From Aestuariimicrobium ganziense (lineage in GTDB: Bacteria; Actinomycetota; Actinomycetes; Propionibacteriales; Propionibacteriaceae), in contig NZ_JACYIZ010000009.1 of NCBI RefSeq assembly GCF_015352975.1, positions 1 through 64,000 on the forward strand: a stretch of DNA of 64,000 nucleotides, given 5' to 3'. The notes under the pieces were generated by a model. The model was not told where the DNA came from. It saw nothing but the letters and a program-made list of their open reading frames with translations, and ran no database searches. Made by a program: the position numbers and the translations under genes. Shown here piece by piece: positions 26,508 through 36,218 of this stretch. Position 1 is the first letter of the stretch. Each line of letters begins with the position of its first letter.

Positions 26508-26513
26508 TAGGGT
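26508..26513 (+). promoter_or_regulatory. -10 element of the glycosyltransferase operon
   Basis: TAGGGT ends 7 nt before GTG 26521 and overlaps the alternative in-frame GTG at 26512, which argues for the later start. Confidence 0.6.
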
Positions 26514-26520
26514 GGATCAC

Positions 26521-27657
26521 GTGCCTGACACCCCGCGGTTGCGGATCGCCCAGCTGGCCAACTTCGTCGGACCCGTCTCCGGTGGCATGAAGGTGGCGAT
26601 CAACGCGCTGGGACGGGGTTACGTCGCCGCCGGCCACGAACGCATCCTGGTCATTCCCGGCGAGCAGGACAGCTACGAGGAGACCGTGGACGGCATCCTC
26701 GTCCAGGTGCGGGCCCCGAAGATCAGCCCGCACTACCGGATGATCGCCCAGCCGTGGCGGGCCCTCGACGTGCTCGACCGGTTCAAGCCCACCTCGATCG
26801 AGGTCTCGGACAAGTGGACGCTGTCGCCCGCCGCCCGATGGGCCCGCAAGCGGGGTATCGGGTCAGCCCTGTTCAGCCATGAGCGGCTCGACGACATGCT
26901 CGCCCTGTGGCTCAAGCGCCAGTTCGGGGTCGAAGCCGTCGTCGGTGCCCTCAACCGTCGGCTGAGCAAGAACTTCGACACGGTCGTGGTGACCAGCCAG
27001 TACGCCGCCGAGGAGTTCGCCGACACCGGCGCCACGCTGTGGTCGGTGCCGCTGGGGGTCGACCTGGAGACCTTCCACCCCTCGAAGGGCGAGCCTCCCG
27101 CGCTGACCGGGTCACCGGACGAGGTGGTCGAGCTGTGCTACGTGGGCCGGATGTCGCACGAGAAGAGTCCTGAACTGGCCCTCGACACCGCCCTCGAACT
27201 GCACCGTCGTGGTCGTCGGGTGCACCTGACCATGTACGGCACCGGCCCTGACGTCGAGGCGCTGCGCCGACGTGCCGGCGACGCGCCGGTCACCTTCGCA
27301 GGCTTCGTCGACGGCCGGGACGAGGTGGCCGCCCGGTTCGCGCGAAGCCACGTCTCGCTGTCGGTCTGCCCAGCCGAGACCTTCGGGCTGGCGGTGCTCG
27401 AGGCCTTGGCCAGCGGCACCCCTGTGCTGACCAGCAACCAAGGTGGGGGAGTGGAGCTGATCGACGCCGCCAGCGGTGCCAGTGGCGACCCCGACCCGGC
27501 CTCTCTGGCCGACGCCGCCGAGGAGCTGATCACCCGCCTGGGGCCGCAGACGCGACAGGCGGCGCGGGCCCGCGCCGAGCAGTACTCGTGGGACCGTTCG
27601 GTGGCGAGGATGCTCGAACTGCACCACCGACTCAACCGGAAGGAGAAGCAGGGATGA
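26521..27657 (+). CDS. Glycosyltransferase family 4 protein
   Basis: The 378-residue GT-B enzyme has an N-terminal FVGPVSGGMKVAINALGRGY acceptor-side loop, a C-terminal VELCYVGRMSHEKSPELAL phosphate-binding region, and the retaining-enzyme motif PAETFGLAVLEALASGTPVL (E-x7-E). It would transfer a sugar from an NDP donor in the cytoplasm, acceptor unknown. It is the first gene of a three-gene operon; its stop overlaps the ATG of the transglutaminase-like gene. The sulfatase at the end suggests work on a sulfated or envelope glycan, which is inference. Confidence 0.88.
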   Translation: MPDTPRLRIAQLANFVGPVSGGMKVAINALGRGYVAAGHERILVIPGEQDSYEETVDGILVQVRAPKISPHYRMIAQPWRALDVLDRFKPTSIEVSDKWTLSPAARWARKRGIGSALFSHERLDDMLALWLKRQFGVEAVVGALNRRLSKNFDTVVVTSQYAAEEFADTGATLWSVPLGVDLETFHPSKGEPPALTGSPDEVVELCYVGRMSHEKSPELALDTALELHRRGRRVHLTMYGTGPDVEALRRRAGDAPVTFAGFVDGRDEVAARFARSHVSLSVCPAETFGLAVLEALASGTPVLTSNQGGGVELIDAASGASGDPDPASLADAAEELITRLGPQTRQAARARAEQYSWDRSVARMLELHHRLNRKEKQG

Positions 27658-28289
27658 GTGCACTGCGCTCCCTGGGCGTGATCGCAGGGCTTGCGGCCGC
27701 CCCTGTCGTCCTCAAGGCACCACCGGCCGTGCCTGCCCAGCCGGGTGAGCCGACCACGTTGGACGAGGTCGTCGGCCGCTGCCGCGACTCGCGCCTGGCC
27801 GGCTGGGACCTGGTCGGCCTGGCCCAGCAACTCGTCCACGACCGCTACACCCACTACTCGGCCTGGCACCTGTGGCAGAGTCCGCAGCAGTCCTTCGCCA
27901 ACGGACGAGGCCTGTCGAACCAGTACAACTCCGCCCTGGCCCAAGTGCTCGAGGAGCTGGGCTTCGAGGTGCGTCGGGTGCACGCTGCCCGGGTGCGGCT
28001 GGAGCGGGCTCCCTGGTGGCACAGCGGCCACACCTGGCTCAAGGTCACCCACGAGGGCCGCACCCGCGACGTCTGCGCCTCACGGCCGTCCACCGCTCCC
28101 GGGCGGGTGGCCTTCGTCCCGGTGACGCCGGTGCGACCGTTCACCGGCCTGACCAACCTCAACACCACGCTCGGCCTCGCCCCATTCGTCATCGAGGCGG
28201 TCTGGCGCAGCCTGCTCACCCGGGAACCGACGCCGCGCTGGCTCTACCGGCGATTCGGCGAACCGGTCACCACCGGGAGCCTGCCATGA
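27654..28289 (+). CDS. Transglutaminase-like fold protein lacking the catalytic Cys
   Basis: The 211-residue protein has a short hydrophobic N-terminus. Its core follows the papain/transglutaminase order: the helix that should begin with the nucleophile reads GLSNQYNSALAQVLEELGF (residues 86-104), followed by HSGHTWLKV with H126 and DVCASR with D139. The expected Cys position around residues 88-90 is Ser/Asn/Gln, so the classic triad is broken while His and Asp remain. Similar actinobacterial proteins share YSAWHLW and QYN-AL, as far as I recall, so the substitution may be a family trait. It is coupled on both sides (ATGA overlaps) to the glycosyltransferase and sulfatase. Confidence 0.7.
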   Translation: MSALRSLGVIAGLAAAPVVLKAPPAVPAQPGEPTTLDEVVGRCRDSRLAGWDLVGLAQQLVHDRYTHYSAWHLWQSPQQSFANGRGLSNQYNSALAQVLEELGFEVRRVHAARVRLERAPWWHSGHTWLKVTHEGRTRDVCASRPSTAPGRVAFVPVTPVRPFTGLTNLNTTLGLAPFVIEAVWRSLLTREPTPRWLYRRFGEPVTTGSLP

Positions 28290-29773
28290 GCCAAGGATCC
28301 GACAAGCGACCCAACATCGTGCTGGTCTGCGTCGACCAGATGCGTGGGGACGCACTGTCGGCGGCCGGCCACCCGGTGGTGCGCACCCCGTGGCTGGACG
28401 AGCTGGTGCACGAGGGAACCGCCTTCCGCCACGCCTACTCGGCCACGCCCACCTGCGTACCGGCCCGGGTGGCGCTGTTCACCGGGCAGTCGCAGGAGCG
28501 CCACGGCCGCTACGGCTACCGCGAGGGCGTGCCCTTCACCCAGGCCCACCCGGTCACCCTGCAGGGCTGCCTGCGTGAGGCGGGCTACCAGACCCAGGCG
28601 ATCGGCAAGATGCACGTGCACCCGCCCCGGGCCCGCTGCGGCTTCGACGACGTGGTGCTGCACGACGGCTTCCTGCACGCGGTGCGCAGGGCCGACGACC
28701 GTCACGAGGCGAGCGACGACTACTTGGCGTGGCTGCGCCGCCAGCCCGGCATGGCCGCAGCCGACATCCTGGACGACGCACTCAGCTGCAACGCGATCAC
28801 GGCCAGGCCCTACGACAAGCCCGAGGCGCTGCATCCCACGACCGGGCTGGTCAGCGAGGCGATCGACTGGCTCGAGCGCCGCGACCCGACCGTGCCCTTC
28901 TTCCTCTACCTGTCGTTCCACCGCCCGCACGCCCCGCTCGACCCGCCGCAGTGGGCCTTCGACCAGTACCTGTCCGCCGACACCGGCGAGCCGGTCGTGG
29001 GCGACTGGGTCGACGCACTGGACGAGCACCGCACCGACCACCGACCCGAGGCCCAGTTCGGCGCGCAGCACCCCGATGTGCTGCACCGGGCCCGGGCTGG
29101 TTACTACGGCAACATCACCCACATCGACCACCAGATCTACCGCTTCCGTGAGGCACTGGCGGCTGCAGGGTTGGCCGACGACACCGTGATCGTGTTCGTC
29201 TCAGACCACGGCGACATGATGGGCGACCACCACCACCAGAGGAAGTCGGTGGGCTACGAGGGCAGCGCCCGGGTGCCGTTCATCGTCCGTTTGCCGTCGG
29301 GGCAGGAGCAGCAGCGTGGCCGCTGGCGCGACGAGGTGGTCGAGTTGCGTGACGTGATGCCCACCGTGCTCGACCTGGCCGAGGTCGACATTCCCGACAG
29401 CGTCGACGGACGAAGTGTGGCCGACCTGCTGCGCGGTCAGGACGACCAGCCGTGGCGCGACCACCTGCACGGTGAGCACGTGATCAGCCACTACGGCGTG
29501 GTCGAGTCGATGCACTGGGTGACCGACGGCCACCGCAAGTTCTGTTGGCTGTCGGGCTCAGGTCGCGAGCAGTTCTTCGACCTGGACGACGACCCGACCG
29601 AGTGCCACGACCTGTCGGCGACTCCCGAGCGGTCGGACGAGCTCGGCCACTGGCGTGGGCTGCTGGTCGAGGCCCTGCGGGCTAGGGACGAAGGCTTCGT
29701 CCACGAAGGTGGCTTGGTGGCCGGACGCCCCGTTCGCACCGAGGCCACGTGGGTGCCGCTCGTTGCGCGATGA
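28286..29773 (+). CDS. Sulfatase (type I, formylglycine-dependent)
   Basis: The 495-residue alkaline phosphatase-fold enzyme would hydrolyse a sulfate or phosphonate ester. The activation site TCVPAR (C57) fits the C-x-P-x-R motif that is converted to formylglycine. Metal ligands are in NIVLVCVDQMRGDAL near the start and VIVFVSDHGDMMGDHH in the middle; LSFHRPHAPLDPP adds conserved His residues. There is no signal peptide, so it appears cytosolic, in step with its coupling to a glycosyltransferase. No formylglycine-generating enzyme gene is in the window. The start is ATG 28286, overlapping the previous stop. Confidence 0.9.
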   Translation: MSQGSDKRPNIVLVCVDQMRGDALSAAGHPVVRTPWLDELVHEGTAFRHAYSATPTCVPARVALFTGQSQERHGRYGYREGVPFTQAHPVTLQGCLREAGYQTQAIGKMHVHPPRARCGFDDVVLHDGFLHAVRRADDRHEASDDYLAWLRRQPGMAAADILDDALSCNAITARPYDKPEALHPTTGLVSEAIDWLERRDPTVPFFLYLSFHRPHAPLDPPQWAFDQYLSADTGEPVVGDWVDALDEHRTDHRPEAQFGAQHPDVLHRARAGYYGNITHIDHQIYRFREALAAAGLADDTVIVFVSDHGDMMGDHHHQRKSVGYEGSARVPFIVRLPSGQEQQRGRWRDEVVELRDVMPTVLDLAEVDIPDSVDGRSVADLLRGQDDQPWRDHLHGEHVISHYGVVESMHWVTDGHRKFCWLSGSGREQFFDLDDDPTECHDLSATPERSDELGHWRGLLVEALRARDEGFVHEGGLVAGRPVRTEATWVPLVAR

Positions 29774-29869
29774 CAGCCTGAGAACGGTCGCGCACGTCGT
29801 CTGGCATTGTTGCAGGGCTCGCCGCCTGAGGTGATGAGGCAGTCCGGACCACCGTTTCGGGCGAAACCC

Positions 29870-29899
29870 TTGACACGGCTTCCCGTCTCGACATACCTT
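29870..29899 (+). promoter_or_regulatory. Promoter of the beta-galactoside operon
   Basis: TTGACA at 29870-29875, an 18-bp spacer and TACCTT at 29894-29899 form the best -35/-10 pair in the window. It lies 60 nt before the first permease gene and just upstream of a palindromic operator. Confidence 0.75.
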
Positions 29900-29910
29900 C
29901 TGTGAATCCT

Positions 29911-29929
29911 TTTACGTAAATAGTTTTAC
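29911..29929 (+). promoter_or_regulatory. Probable LacI-family operator
   Basis: TTTACGTAAA (29911-29920) is a perfect CG-centred palindrome, the usual form of LacI/GalR operators. An overlapping repeat, GTAAA-4-TTTAC, extends to 29929. It lies at about +5 to +25 relative to the promoter at 29870-29899, a position for repression. The cluster ends with a LacI-type gene (39157-40158), the likely ligand-responsive repressor. Confidence 0.6.
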
Positions 29930-29958
29930 ACGTTTCCGGTCCACGAAGGAGTGACCAG

Positions 29959-31092
29959 ATGAGCGAGGAACGGCTGACCTCTCAGCCGACGCGACGCCTG
30001 GGCGCCGGCCCACGCGAGATCGTCACCGAGGTTCCGCTGACCACCGCCGGTGCGGCACGGCCACTCGGACGACTGGCGGCGATGGGGCACGGCCGCTCGC
30101 GCTACTTCCTGCGCAGGATCGGTGCCTACTTGGTGGTGGCGTGGGCAGCGGTGACCCTGAACTTCATCATTCCCCGGTTCATGCCGGGTGACCCGGCCCA
30201 AGCGGTGCTGCGGCGCATCCAGTACACCACCGGCCAGGAGCCGACCCAGAGCCAGATCGAGGCCGTCCGGCGGATCTACGGCGACCCGCAGAAGAACATC
30301 ATTGGCCAGTACTTCGACTACTGGAAGGGCGTGGTGCAGTTCGACTTCGGCGTCTCGACCACCAGTTACCCCACCCCGGTCGCCGACCTGATCCTGCAGG
30401 CGCTGCCCTGGACGCTGTTCCTGGTCGGCAGCACCACGATCATCGCTTGGCTGATCGGCACCGCGTTGGGCGCCATCATGGGTTGGAAGCCCGGCAACGC
30501 CTTCGACTCGATCTTCGCGCCGCTGACCACCTTCTTCCACGCCTTCCCCGGGTTCTGGCTCGGTCTGGTCATGCTGTGGATCTTCGCGATCAAGCTCAAG
30601 TGGTTCCCGGTTTCGGGAGGCTACGACCCGAGCGTGCCCTACAGCCTTGGCAACTTCTGGTTCGTCATGTCGGTGCTGTTCTACGGCGCCCTGCCGATGT
30701 TCGCGCTGGTCTTCATCGGCTTCAACGGCTGGCTGTTCAGCATGCGCAACGTCATGGTGGCCACCGGCACCGAGGACTACGTGCTGCTGGCCCGAGCCAA
30801 GGGACTGCCCGAGACCCGCGTGCTGTTCGGCTACGCCGCCCGCAACGCCCTGCTGCCCAACGTCACCGGGTTGGCCATGGCGATCGGTGGCGTGATCGGC
30901 GGCACGGTGCTGATCGAGGCGGTGTTCACCTATCCCGGCATGGGCTACCTGCTGCAGAGCTCGATCGCGAACCACGACTTCCCGACCATGCAGACCGTGC
31001 TGCTGATGCTGACCGCCGCCGCCATCGTCGCGAACTTCATCGCCGACTCCATCTACGTCCTGCTCGACCCGCGGGTCGCCGACACCAACTGA
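29959..31092 (+). CDS. Oligosaccharide/peptide-type ABC transporter permease, DppB type
   Basis: The 377-residue permease starts with a hydrophilic tail of about 50 residues. The DppB core follows: RRIGAYLVVAWAAVTLNFII, then PRFMPGDPAQAVL, then the EAA-type loop LLARAKGLPETRVLFGYAARN and the ending ADSIYVLLDPRV. GAAGGAG lies about 8 nt before ATG 29959. It is the first gene of the operon that runs through GH35 to LacI. In actinobacteria and Thermotogales, Dpp-type importers next to glycosidases often carry oligosaccharides, so this one probably does too. Confidence 0.9.
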   Translation: MSEERLTSQPTRRLGAGPREIVTEVPLTTAGAARPLGRLAAMGHGRSRYFLRRIGAYLVVAWAAVTLNFIIPRFMPGDPAQAVLRRIQYTTGQEPTQSQIEAVRRIYGDPQKNIIGQYFDYWKGVVQFDFGVSTTSYPTPVADLILQALPWTLFLVGSTTIIAWLIGTALGAIMGWKPGNAFDSIFAPLTTFFHAFPGFWLGLVMLWIFAIKLKWFPVSGGYDPSVPYSLGNFWFVMSVLFYGALPMFALVFIGFNGWLFSMRNVMVATGTEDYVLLARAKGLPETRVLFGYAARNALLPNVTGLAMAIGGVIGGTVLIEAVFTYPGMGYLLQSSIANHDFPTMQTVLLMLTAAAIVANFIADSIYVLLDPRVADTN

Positions 31093-31102
31093 GGAGCTGG
31101 CC

Positions 31103-32032
31103 GTGTTCGAAGGATTTCTGCGCAACCGCCGGGTGCAGACCGGCCTGGCCATCTTCGGCTTCTTCGTGTTCGTCGCCGTCTTCGGCGACCTGCTGCTCAA
31201 GCTGGTCGGCTTCGGCCCCCTCGACGTCGACTACGACGCCCTGCACACCCCGCCCGGCCACGGCGGCCACCTGCTCGGCACCACCATCTCGGGGCAGGAC
31301 GTGCTCGCCCAACTGATCTCCGGCGCCCGGGGCTCGATGGCCGTGGGGACCCTGTCCGCCCTGCTGGCCATCGGCCTCGGCGCGCTGATCGGAGTCTCGT
31401 CCGGCTTCTTCGGCGGCATCTACGACACGATCATGAACGGCATCACCAACGTCTTCATGACCATGCCGTCGTTCGCCCTCACCCTGATTGCCGCCGGCTA
31501 CATCTCGGCCGCCGGCGGACCCGGGTCGAACGCCATGGGCTGGGCGTTGATGGCCTTCCTGATCGGCATCTTCGAGTGGCCGGGCATGGCCCGCTACCTG
31601 CGGGCCCAGACGCTCACCCTGCGCGGACGCGACTGGGCGATGGCCACCAAGCTGCTCGGTGAGTCCCGCTGGCGGATGGTGTTCTCGGAGGTGTTCCCGC
31701 ACCTGCTGGGCATCGTGTCGGCCACCTTCCTGCGCGCCATCATGGCCGGCATCCTCGCCGAGGCCGGACTGAACTTCCTCGGCGTCTCGACCGGTGGCGT
31801 CATCAGCTGGGGAACCATGATCACCAACGCCCAGACCCAGGGCGCGCTGACCCTGGGCTGGTGGTGGTGGTTCATCACCCCCGGCCTGGCCATCGCCTTC
31901 ATCGGCACCGCCGCCGCGCTGGTCAACTTCGGCCTCGACGAGGTCACCAACCCCAAGCTCCGCACCGGCAACACCCGTGCGGTCAACAAGTTCAACAAGG
32001 CCCAGCGCAAGGCCGCTGCGGTCGCCGACTGA
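31103..32032 (+). CDS. Oligosaccharide/peptide-type ABC transporter permease, DppC type
   Basis: The 309-residue partner permease of normal size has the usual single TM, outer loop and five-TM core. The ATPase-docking loop reads MATKLLGESRWRMVFSEVFPH. The start is GTG 31103, 10 nt after the previous stop, with GAGGAG upstream. An unusually Trp-rich stretch (LGWWWWFITP) lies in the last TM. Confidence 0.9.
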   Translation: MFEGFLRNRRVQTGLAIFGFFVFVAVFGDLLLKLVGFGPLDVDYDALHTPPGHGGHLLGTTISGQDVLAQLISGARGSMAVGTLSALLAIGLGALIGVSSGFFGGIYDTIMNGITNVFMTMPSFALTLIAAGYISAAGGPGSNAMGWALMAFLIGIFEWPGMARYLRAQTLTLRGRDWAMATKLLGESRWRMVFSEVFPHLLGIVSATFLRAIMAGILAEAGLNFLGVSTGGVISWGTMITNAQTQGALTLGWWWWFITPGLAIAFIGTAAALVNFGLDEVTNPKLRTGNTRAVNKFNKAQRKAAAVAD

Positions 32033-32107
32033 GCGCCCCGGCGCCGGCACAACTGCACAAGGTCAACACCCCGTCCACGTCCTGTGGCCCCACCAGAAGG
32101 AAGACAC

Positions 32108-33823
32108 ATGTTCACCAGCCCCCTCAGCAGGCGATCGCTGTTCCTCGCCTCTGCCGCCGTGACCGGCGCCGCCGCCCTGGCCGGCTGCAGCTTCGACAAG
32201 GGCGAGAGCCCGCAGACCACCACCAACGGTTCAGGCAGCGCCTCGAGCGGCGGCAAGACCTACACGATCGACACCTACAACCTCAACGTGTTCGGGCCTC
32301 GTCCCAGCTTCGTCAACAACTTCTCCCCGGCCTCCCCGGCCGAGGGCGTGGTCGGAACCGGCTTCCTCTACGAGGCGATGCTGTGGAGCGACCGGATCAA
32401 CGGCAACGAGCTCAAGCCGTGGCTGGCCAGCGAGTTCAGTTTCGACCGTCCGGCCTCCAAGGTGACCATGAAGCTGCGCGACGACGCCACCTGGTCAGAC
32501 GGCAAACCGATCACCGCCGACGACGTGGTCTACACCGTGATGGAGATGCCCGAGCAGGCCGAGCAGCAGAAGGCCAAGGGCGAGACCTTCGACTACACCG
32601 CCAAGAAGGTCGACGACCTCACCATCGAGTTCACCTGGCCCAACGACAAGACCCCGATCGAGGGCGACCGCGTGGTGGGCAACCTTCGTCCCAAGCCCAA
32701 GCACATCTTCTCCGAGCAGAACCTGGCCACCTTCACCAACAACTCCAACCCGGTCACCTCGACCCCGCTGACCCTGGAGCGGTTCACTCCGCAGCAGGTC
32801 ACCTTCGCGGTGCGCGACGACCACTTCATCGGCGAGATCCCACACGTCAAGAAGGTCAACTGGGTGACCTACGGGTCCGAGGACGTGGCACGCAACCTGC
32901 TGCTGCAGGGCAAGATGGACCTGGCCACGATCTCGCTGCAGAACCCGCAGGCCACCTTCGAGAGCCGCGGCGAGGGCAACAAGTACTGGACGGTCTACGC
33001 CAACAACGCCGAGAGCATCATCTTCAACACCGCCCGGGCCCCGTTCAACGACCGGGCCGTGCGCAAGGCGATCTACGCTGCGATCGACAGCGACAAGCTG
33101 CACGCGCTGTTCGACATCGGCCTCCCCTCGATCAGCCCGACCGGGCTCGACCCGGCGGTGTGGGGTGACCAGGTCAAGTCCGACCTGACCGAGCCTCACA
33201 AGCCCGACATCGAGGCCGCCAAGAAGCTGCTCGCCGACGCCGGCTGGACGATCAGCGGCGGCAACCTCACCAAGGACGGCAAGAGCCACCCGCTCACCTA
33301 CAAGGTCGTGGCCAACTACACCAACTGGGCCACCTGGTCCGACGGCATCAAGGCCCAGCTCAAGGAGGCCCTCGGCCTGGACATCAAGGTGCTCAAGATC
33401 CCCGAGGAGCAGCTGTTCGACCAGGTCGACAAGGGTGAGTACGACTTCAGCATGAGCTGGGCCGCCTCCGGCACCCACATGGCGCAGGTCTACGCCGGCA
33501 TGCACTCCAAGGGCATCGCCCCGATGGGTGAGGCCGGTGCCAACACCGGACGGATCAAGGATCCCGAGCTCGACAAGCTGCTCGACGCCGCCGCGGCCGA
33601 ACTCGACGAGGCCAAGCTCAAGGACATCGGGCACCAGCTGCAGCAGCGGGTCGTCGACGAGTGCTACATCGGTCCGGTCAACCCGGGCGCGAGCTTCATC
33701 GAGGTGTCCGGCGCCAACTGGACCGGCTACGCCGACAAGCTCGAGGGCGATGTCGCCGTGCCGCTGATGTACGGCACTGCCGACACCTGGCGCACCCTGC
33801 AGACCGTGGTGCCCAAGCGCTGA
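32108..33823 (+). CDS. Family 5 substrate-binding lipoprotein, Tat-type signal
   Basis: The 571-residue binding protein has an N-terminus with SRRSLFLASAAVTG, a twin-arginine-like n-region, and a lipobox LAGC, so it is probably a Tat-exported lipoprotein. The body has the family 5 features KLRDDATWSDGKPITADDVV and FNTARAPFNDRAVRKAI. AGAAGGAAG precedes ATG 32108, which is chosen over an in-frame ATG 24 nt upstream. With GH35 downstream, the ligand is likely a beta-galactoside oligosaccharide; this is inference from context. Confidence 0.88.
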   Translation: MFTSPLSRRSLFLASAAVTGAAALAGCSFDKGESPQTTTNGSGSASSGGKTYTIDTYNLNVFGPRPSFVNNFSPASPAEGVVGTGFLYEAMLWSDRINGNELKPWLASEFSFDRPASKVTMKLRDDATWSDGKPITADDVVYTVMEMPEQAEQQKAKGETFDYTAKKVDDLTIEFTWPNDKTPIEGDRVVGNLRPKPKHIFSEQNLATFTNNSNPVTSTPLTLERFTPQQVTFAVRDDHFIGEIPHVKKVNWVTYGSEDVARNLLLQGKMDLATISLQNPQATFESRGEGNKYWTVYANNAESIIFNTARAPFNDRAVRKAIYAAIDSDKLHALFDIGLPSISPTGLDPAVWGDQVKSDLTEPHKPDIEAAKKLLADAGWTISGGNLTKDGKSHPLTYKVVANYTNWATWSDGIKAQLKEALGLDIKVLKIPEEQLFDQVDKGEYDFSMSWAASGTHMAQVYAGMHSKGIAPMGEAGANTGRIKDPELDKLLDAAAAELDEAKLKDIGHQLQQRVVDECYIGPVNPGASFIEVSGANWTGYADKLEGDVAVPLMYGTADTWRTLQTVVPKR

Positions 33824-33885
33824 CGCCGACCGGTGTCGGCCTCCCGCCAACACCGACCACCCCCGAGGGACGCGAGGAGACCCCG

Positions 33886-35010
33886 ATGAGCCGACGTGAC
33901 GTGGGCGAAGTCCTGCTCGAGGTCAAGGACCTCACCGTTGACTACCTGACCCTCAAGGGCGCCGTGCGCGCCGTCGACACCGCGAACTTCACGCTGCGCC
34001 GAGGAGAGATCCTCGGCGTGGCGGGGGAGTCCGGATCAGGCAAGTCCACGCTCACGACGGCCATCCTGCGGCTCCAGCGGCCCCCGGCGGTGACGGCGGG
34101 CGGCCAGGTCATCTACCACCACCGCGACGGTGCGGCCACCGACCTGGTGCCCCGCACCGACAAGGAACTGCGCAGCATCCGCTGGGACCAACTGGCGATC
34201 GTCATGCAGAGCGCCATGGACGCGCTCAACCCGGTCAAGCGACTGGGCGAGCAGTTCCGCGACGTGCTGCAACTGCACAACCCGAAGATGTCGAAGGACG
34301 AGTCCAACACCCGCGCCCAGGACCTGCTGGCCATGTCGGGCATCCCGCGCGACCGAGTGAACTCCTACCCTCACGAGATGAGCGGTGGCATGCGGCAGCG
34401 ATCGCTGATCTCGCTGGCGCTGGCCTGCGACCCCGACCTGGTGATCATGGACGAGCCGACCACCGCGGTCGACGTGGTCATGCAGCGCACCATCATGAGC
34501 CAGGTGCTGCGGCTGCAGCGTCGGCTGGGCTTCGCGATCATCTTCGTCACCCACGACCTGTCGCTGCTGCTGGAACTGTCCGACCGGCTGGCGATCATGT
34601 ACGCCGGCAAGATCGTCGAGATCGGCCCGGCCAGCGAGCTCTACGCCACCCCGCGCCACCCCTACACTGCGGCGCTGCGTGACTCGTTCCCACCGCTGTT
34701 CGCCCCGCTCAAGGTGATGAGCGGCATCCCCGGGGCGGCGCCTGACCTGATGGACCTGCCGCCGGGCTGCGCGTTCGCGCCCCGCTGCCCCAGGGCGATG
34801 CCGATCTGCCACGAGCAGGAACCTGCCTTCATCGAGGTGGCACCGGCGGTCAGGGCGGCCTGCCTGCTCAACCAGCCCGAGGTCGTGGCCGGCCAGCCCA
34901 CCATCGGCGCCAGCCTGCCGGTCGCCGGTGAGGCGCCTTCGTCGGACGATCCGGAAGAGGCCTCACTCGCCCTCGACACCACACCCCGAGACCCAGGAGG
35001 TTGGTCGTGA
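33886..35010 (+). CDS. ABC transporter ATPase, DppD type
   Basis: The 374-residue ATPase has Walker [11 protein letters not shown], a signature [11 protein letters not shown] (a less usual MSGGM in place of LSGGQ), and Walker [14 protein letters not shown]. The C-terminal oligopeptide domain has the Cys-containing motif [11 protein letters not shown], typical of DppD/OppD. ATG 33886 follows GAGGAGA. In contrast to the dpp operon at 3498-10264, the two ATPases here are separate genes. Confidence 0.93.
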   Translation: MSRRDVGEVLLEVKDLTVDYLTLKGAVRAVDTANFTLRRGEILGVAGESGSGKSTLTTAILRLQRPPAVTAGGQVIYHHRDGAATDLVPRTDKELRSIRWDQLAIVMQSAMDALNPVKRLGEQFRDVLQLHNPKMSKDESNTRAQDLLAMSGIPRDRVNSYPHEMSGGMRQRSLISLALACDPDLVIMDEPTTAVDVVMQRTIMSQVLRLQRRLGFAIIFVTHDLSLLLELSDRLAIMYAGKIVEIGPASELYATPRHPYTAALRDSFPPLFAPLKVMSGIPGAAPDLMDLPPGCAFAPRCPRAMPICHEQEPAFIEVAPAVRAACLLNQPEVVAGQPTIGASLPVAGEAPSSDDPEEASLALDTTPRDPGGWS

Positions 35011-36218
35011 CCACCGCCGCGAACACCCAGCCGCCTGCCCGCCGGCGCGACGACGCCCGCGACGACGTCGTGCTCGAGGCACGCGACGTCACCAAGCACT
35101 TCGAGGTGCGCAGCAAGCAGGGCACCCGGGTGGTGCGCGCCGTCGAGGGCGTCGACCTGCAGTTGCACCGCGGCGAGATCGTCGCCATGGTGGGCGAGTC
35201 CGGCTCGGGCAAGACCACCGTCGCACGCATGCTCTCGCTGTACTACCCAGTCACCTCCGGAGAGATCCTGCTGCAGGGTCGTCCGGTGAAGTCGGTGTGG
35301 GGCAAGGCCGCCAAGGACTACTACGCCCAGGTTCAGTTGCTCTTCCAGGACCCGTTCGCCTCGCTGAACTCACTGAAGTCGATCCGCCACATCCTGGGAC
35401 GCGCGGTCAAGATCCACCAGCCCCGGCTGGGCAAGCGCGAGGTAGAGCAGAAGGTGCTCGGTCTGCTCGAGAAGGTGGCCCTGCTGCCGGCCGAGCAGTA
35501 CATCGACAAGTTCCCCCACGAACTGTCCGGCGGCCAGCGCCAGCGGATCGTCATCGCCCGCGCCCTCGCCGTCGAACCACAGGTGATGCTGGGCGACGAA
35601 CCGATCTCGATGCTCGACGTTTCGATCCGGCTCGACGTGCTCAACCTGCTCACCCGGCTGCGCGACGAGGACGGCGTGGCCCTGCTCTACATCACCCACG
35701 ACATCGCCTCGGCCCGCTACATCGCCGACCGGATCAACGTGATGTACGCCGGCGAGATGGTCGAGGGCGGCCCCAGTGAGTCGGTGATCCACACCCCGCA
35801 GCACCCCTACACCCGGCTGCTGCTCGACTCCTCACCCAACCCCGACCGCGGCATTGAGTCCGACCAGGGGTCGCTGTTCGACGAGGTCGGTGACCTGGGT
35901 GAGCCACCCTCGCTGATCGAGCCGCCCCGAGGCTGCCGGTTCAACCCGCGCTGCCCGTTCGCGATGGAGATCTGCACCACCGACAAGCCCGAACGTACCG
36001 AGGTGTCGCCCGGGCACTGGGCACGCTGCCATTTGCACACCGTGGGCGGTGCCGAGCAGTTGCGGGCTGAGAGGATTCAGTTCGGGGTTCCGGTCGAGCA
36101 GGTCGAGGCGGAGCTGGCCGCCGTCACCGGTGACGACGAGCCGCACGCCGACGTCGAGACCTCGACCGTCGCCCTGGAGTCCCAGACCACCGACCGCATC
36201 GGAGGCCCGCAACCGTGA
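35007..36218 (+). CDS. ABC transporter ATPase, DppF type
   Basis: This 403-residue ATPase is the second motor subunit of the importer. It has Walker [11 protein letters not shown], signature LSGGQRQR, Walker [12 protein letters not shown] and the C-terminal [13 protein letters not shown] motif. The start is GTG 35007, overlapping the previous stop (GTGA), with AGGAGG 6 nt upstream; the in-frame TTG at 35001 lies too close to that site. Its end overlaps the GTG of the beta-galactosidase. Confidence 0.93.
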   Translation: MTTAANTQPPARRRDDARDDVVLEARDVTKHFEVRSKQGTRVVRAVEGVDLQLHRGEIVAMVGESGSGKTTVARMLSLYYPVTSGEILLQGRPVKSVWGKAAKDYYAQVQLLFQDPFASLNSLKSIRHILGRAVKIHQPRLGKREVEQKVLGLLEKVALLPAEQYIDKFPHELSGGQRQRIVIARALAVEPQVMLGDEPISMLDVSIRLDVLNLLTRLRDEDGVALLYITHDIASARYIADRINVMYAGEMVEGGPSESVIHTPQHPYTRLLLDSSPNPDRGIESDQGSLFDEVGDLGEPPSLIEPPRGCRFNPRCPFAMEICTTDKPERTEVSPGHWARCHLHTVGGAEQLRAERIQFGVPVEQVEAELAAVTGDDEPHADVETSTVALESQTTDRIGGPQP

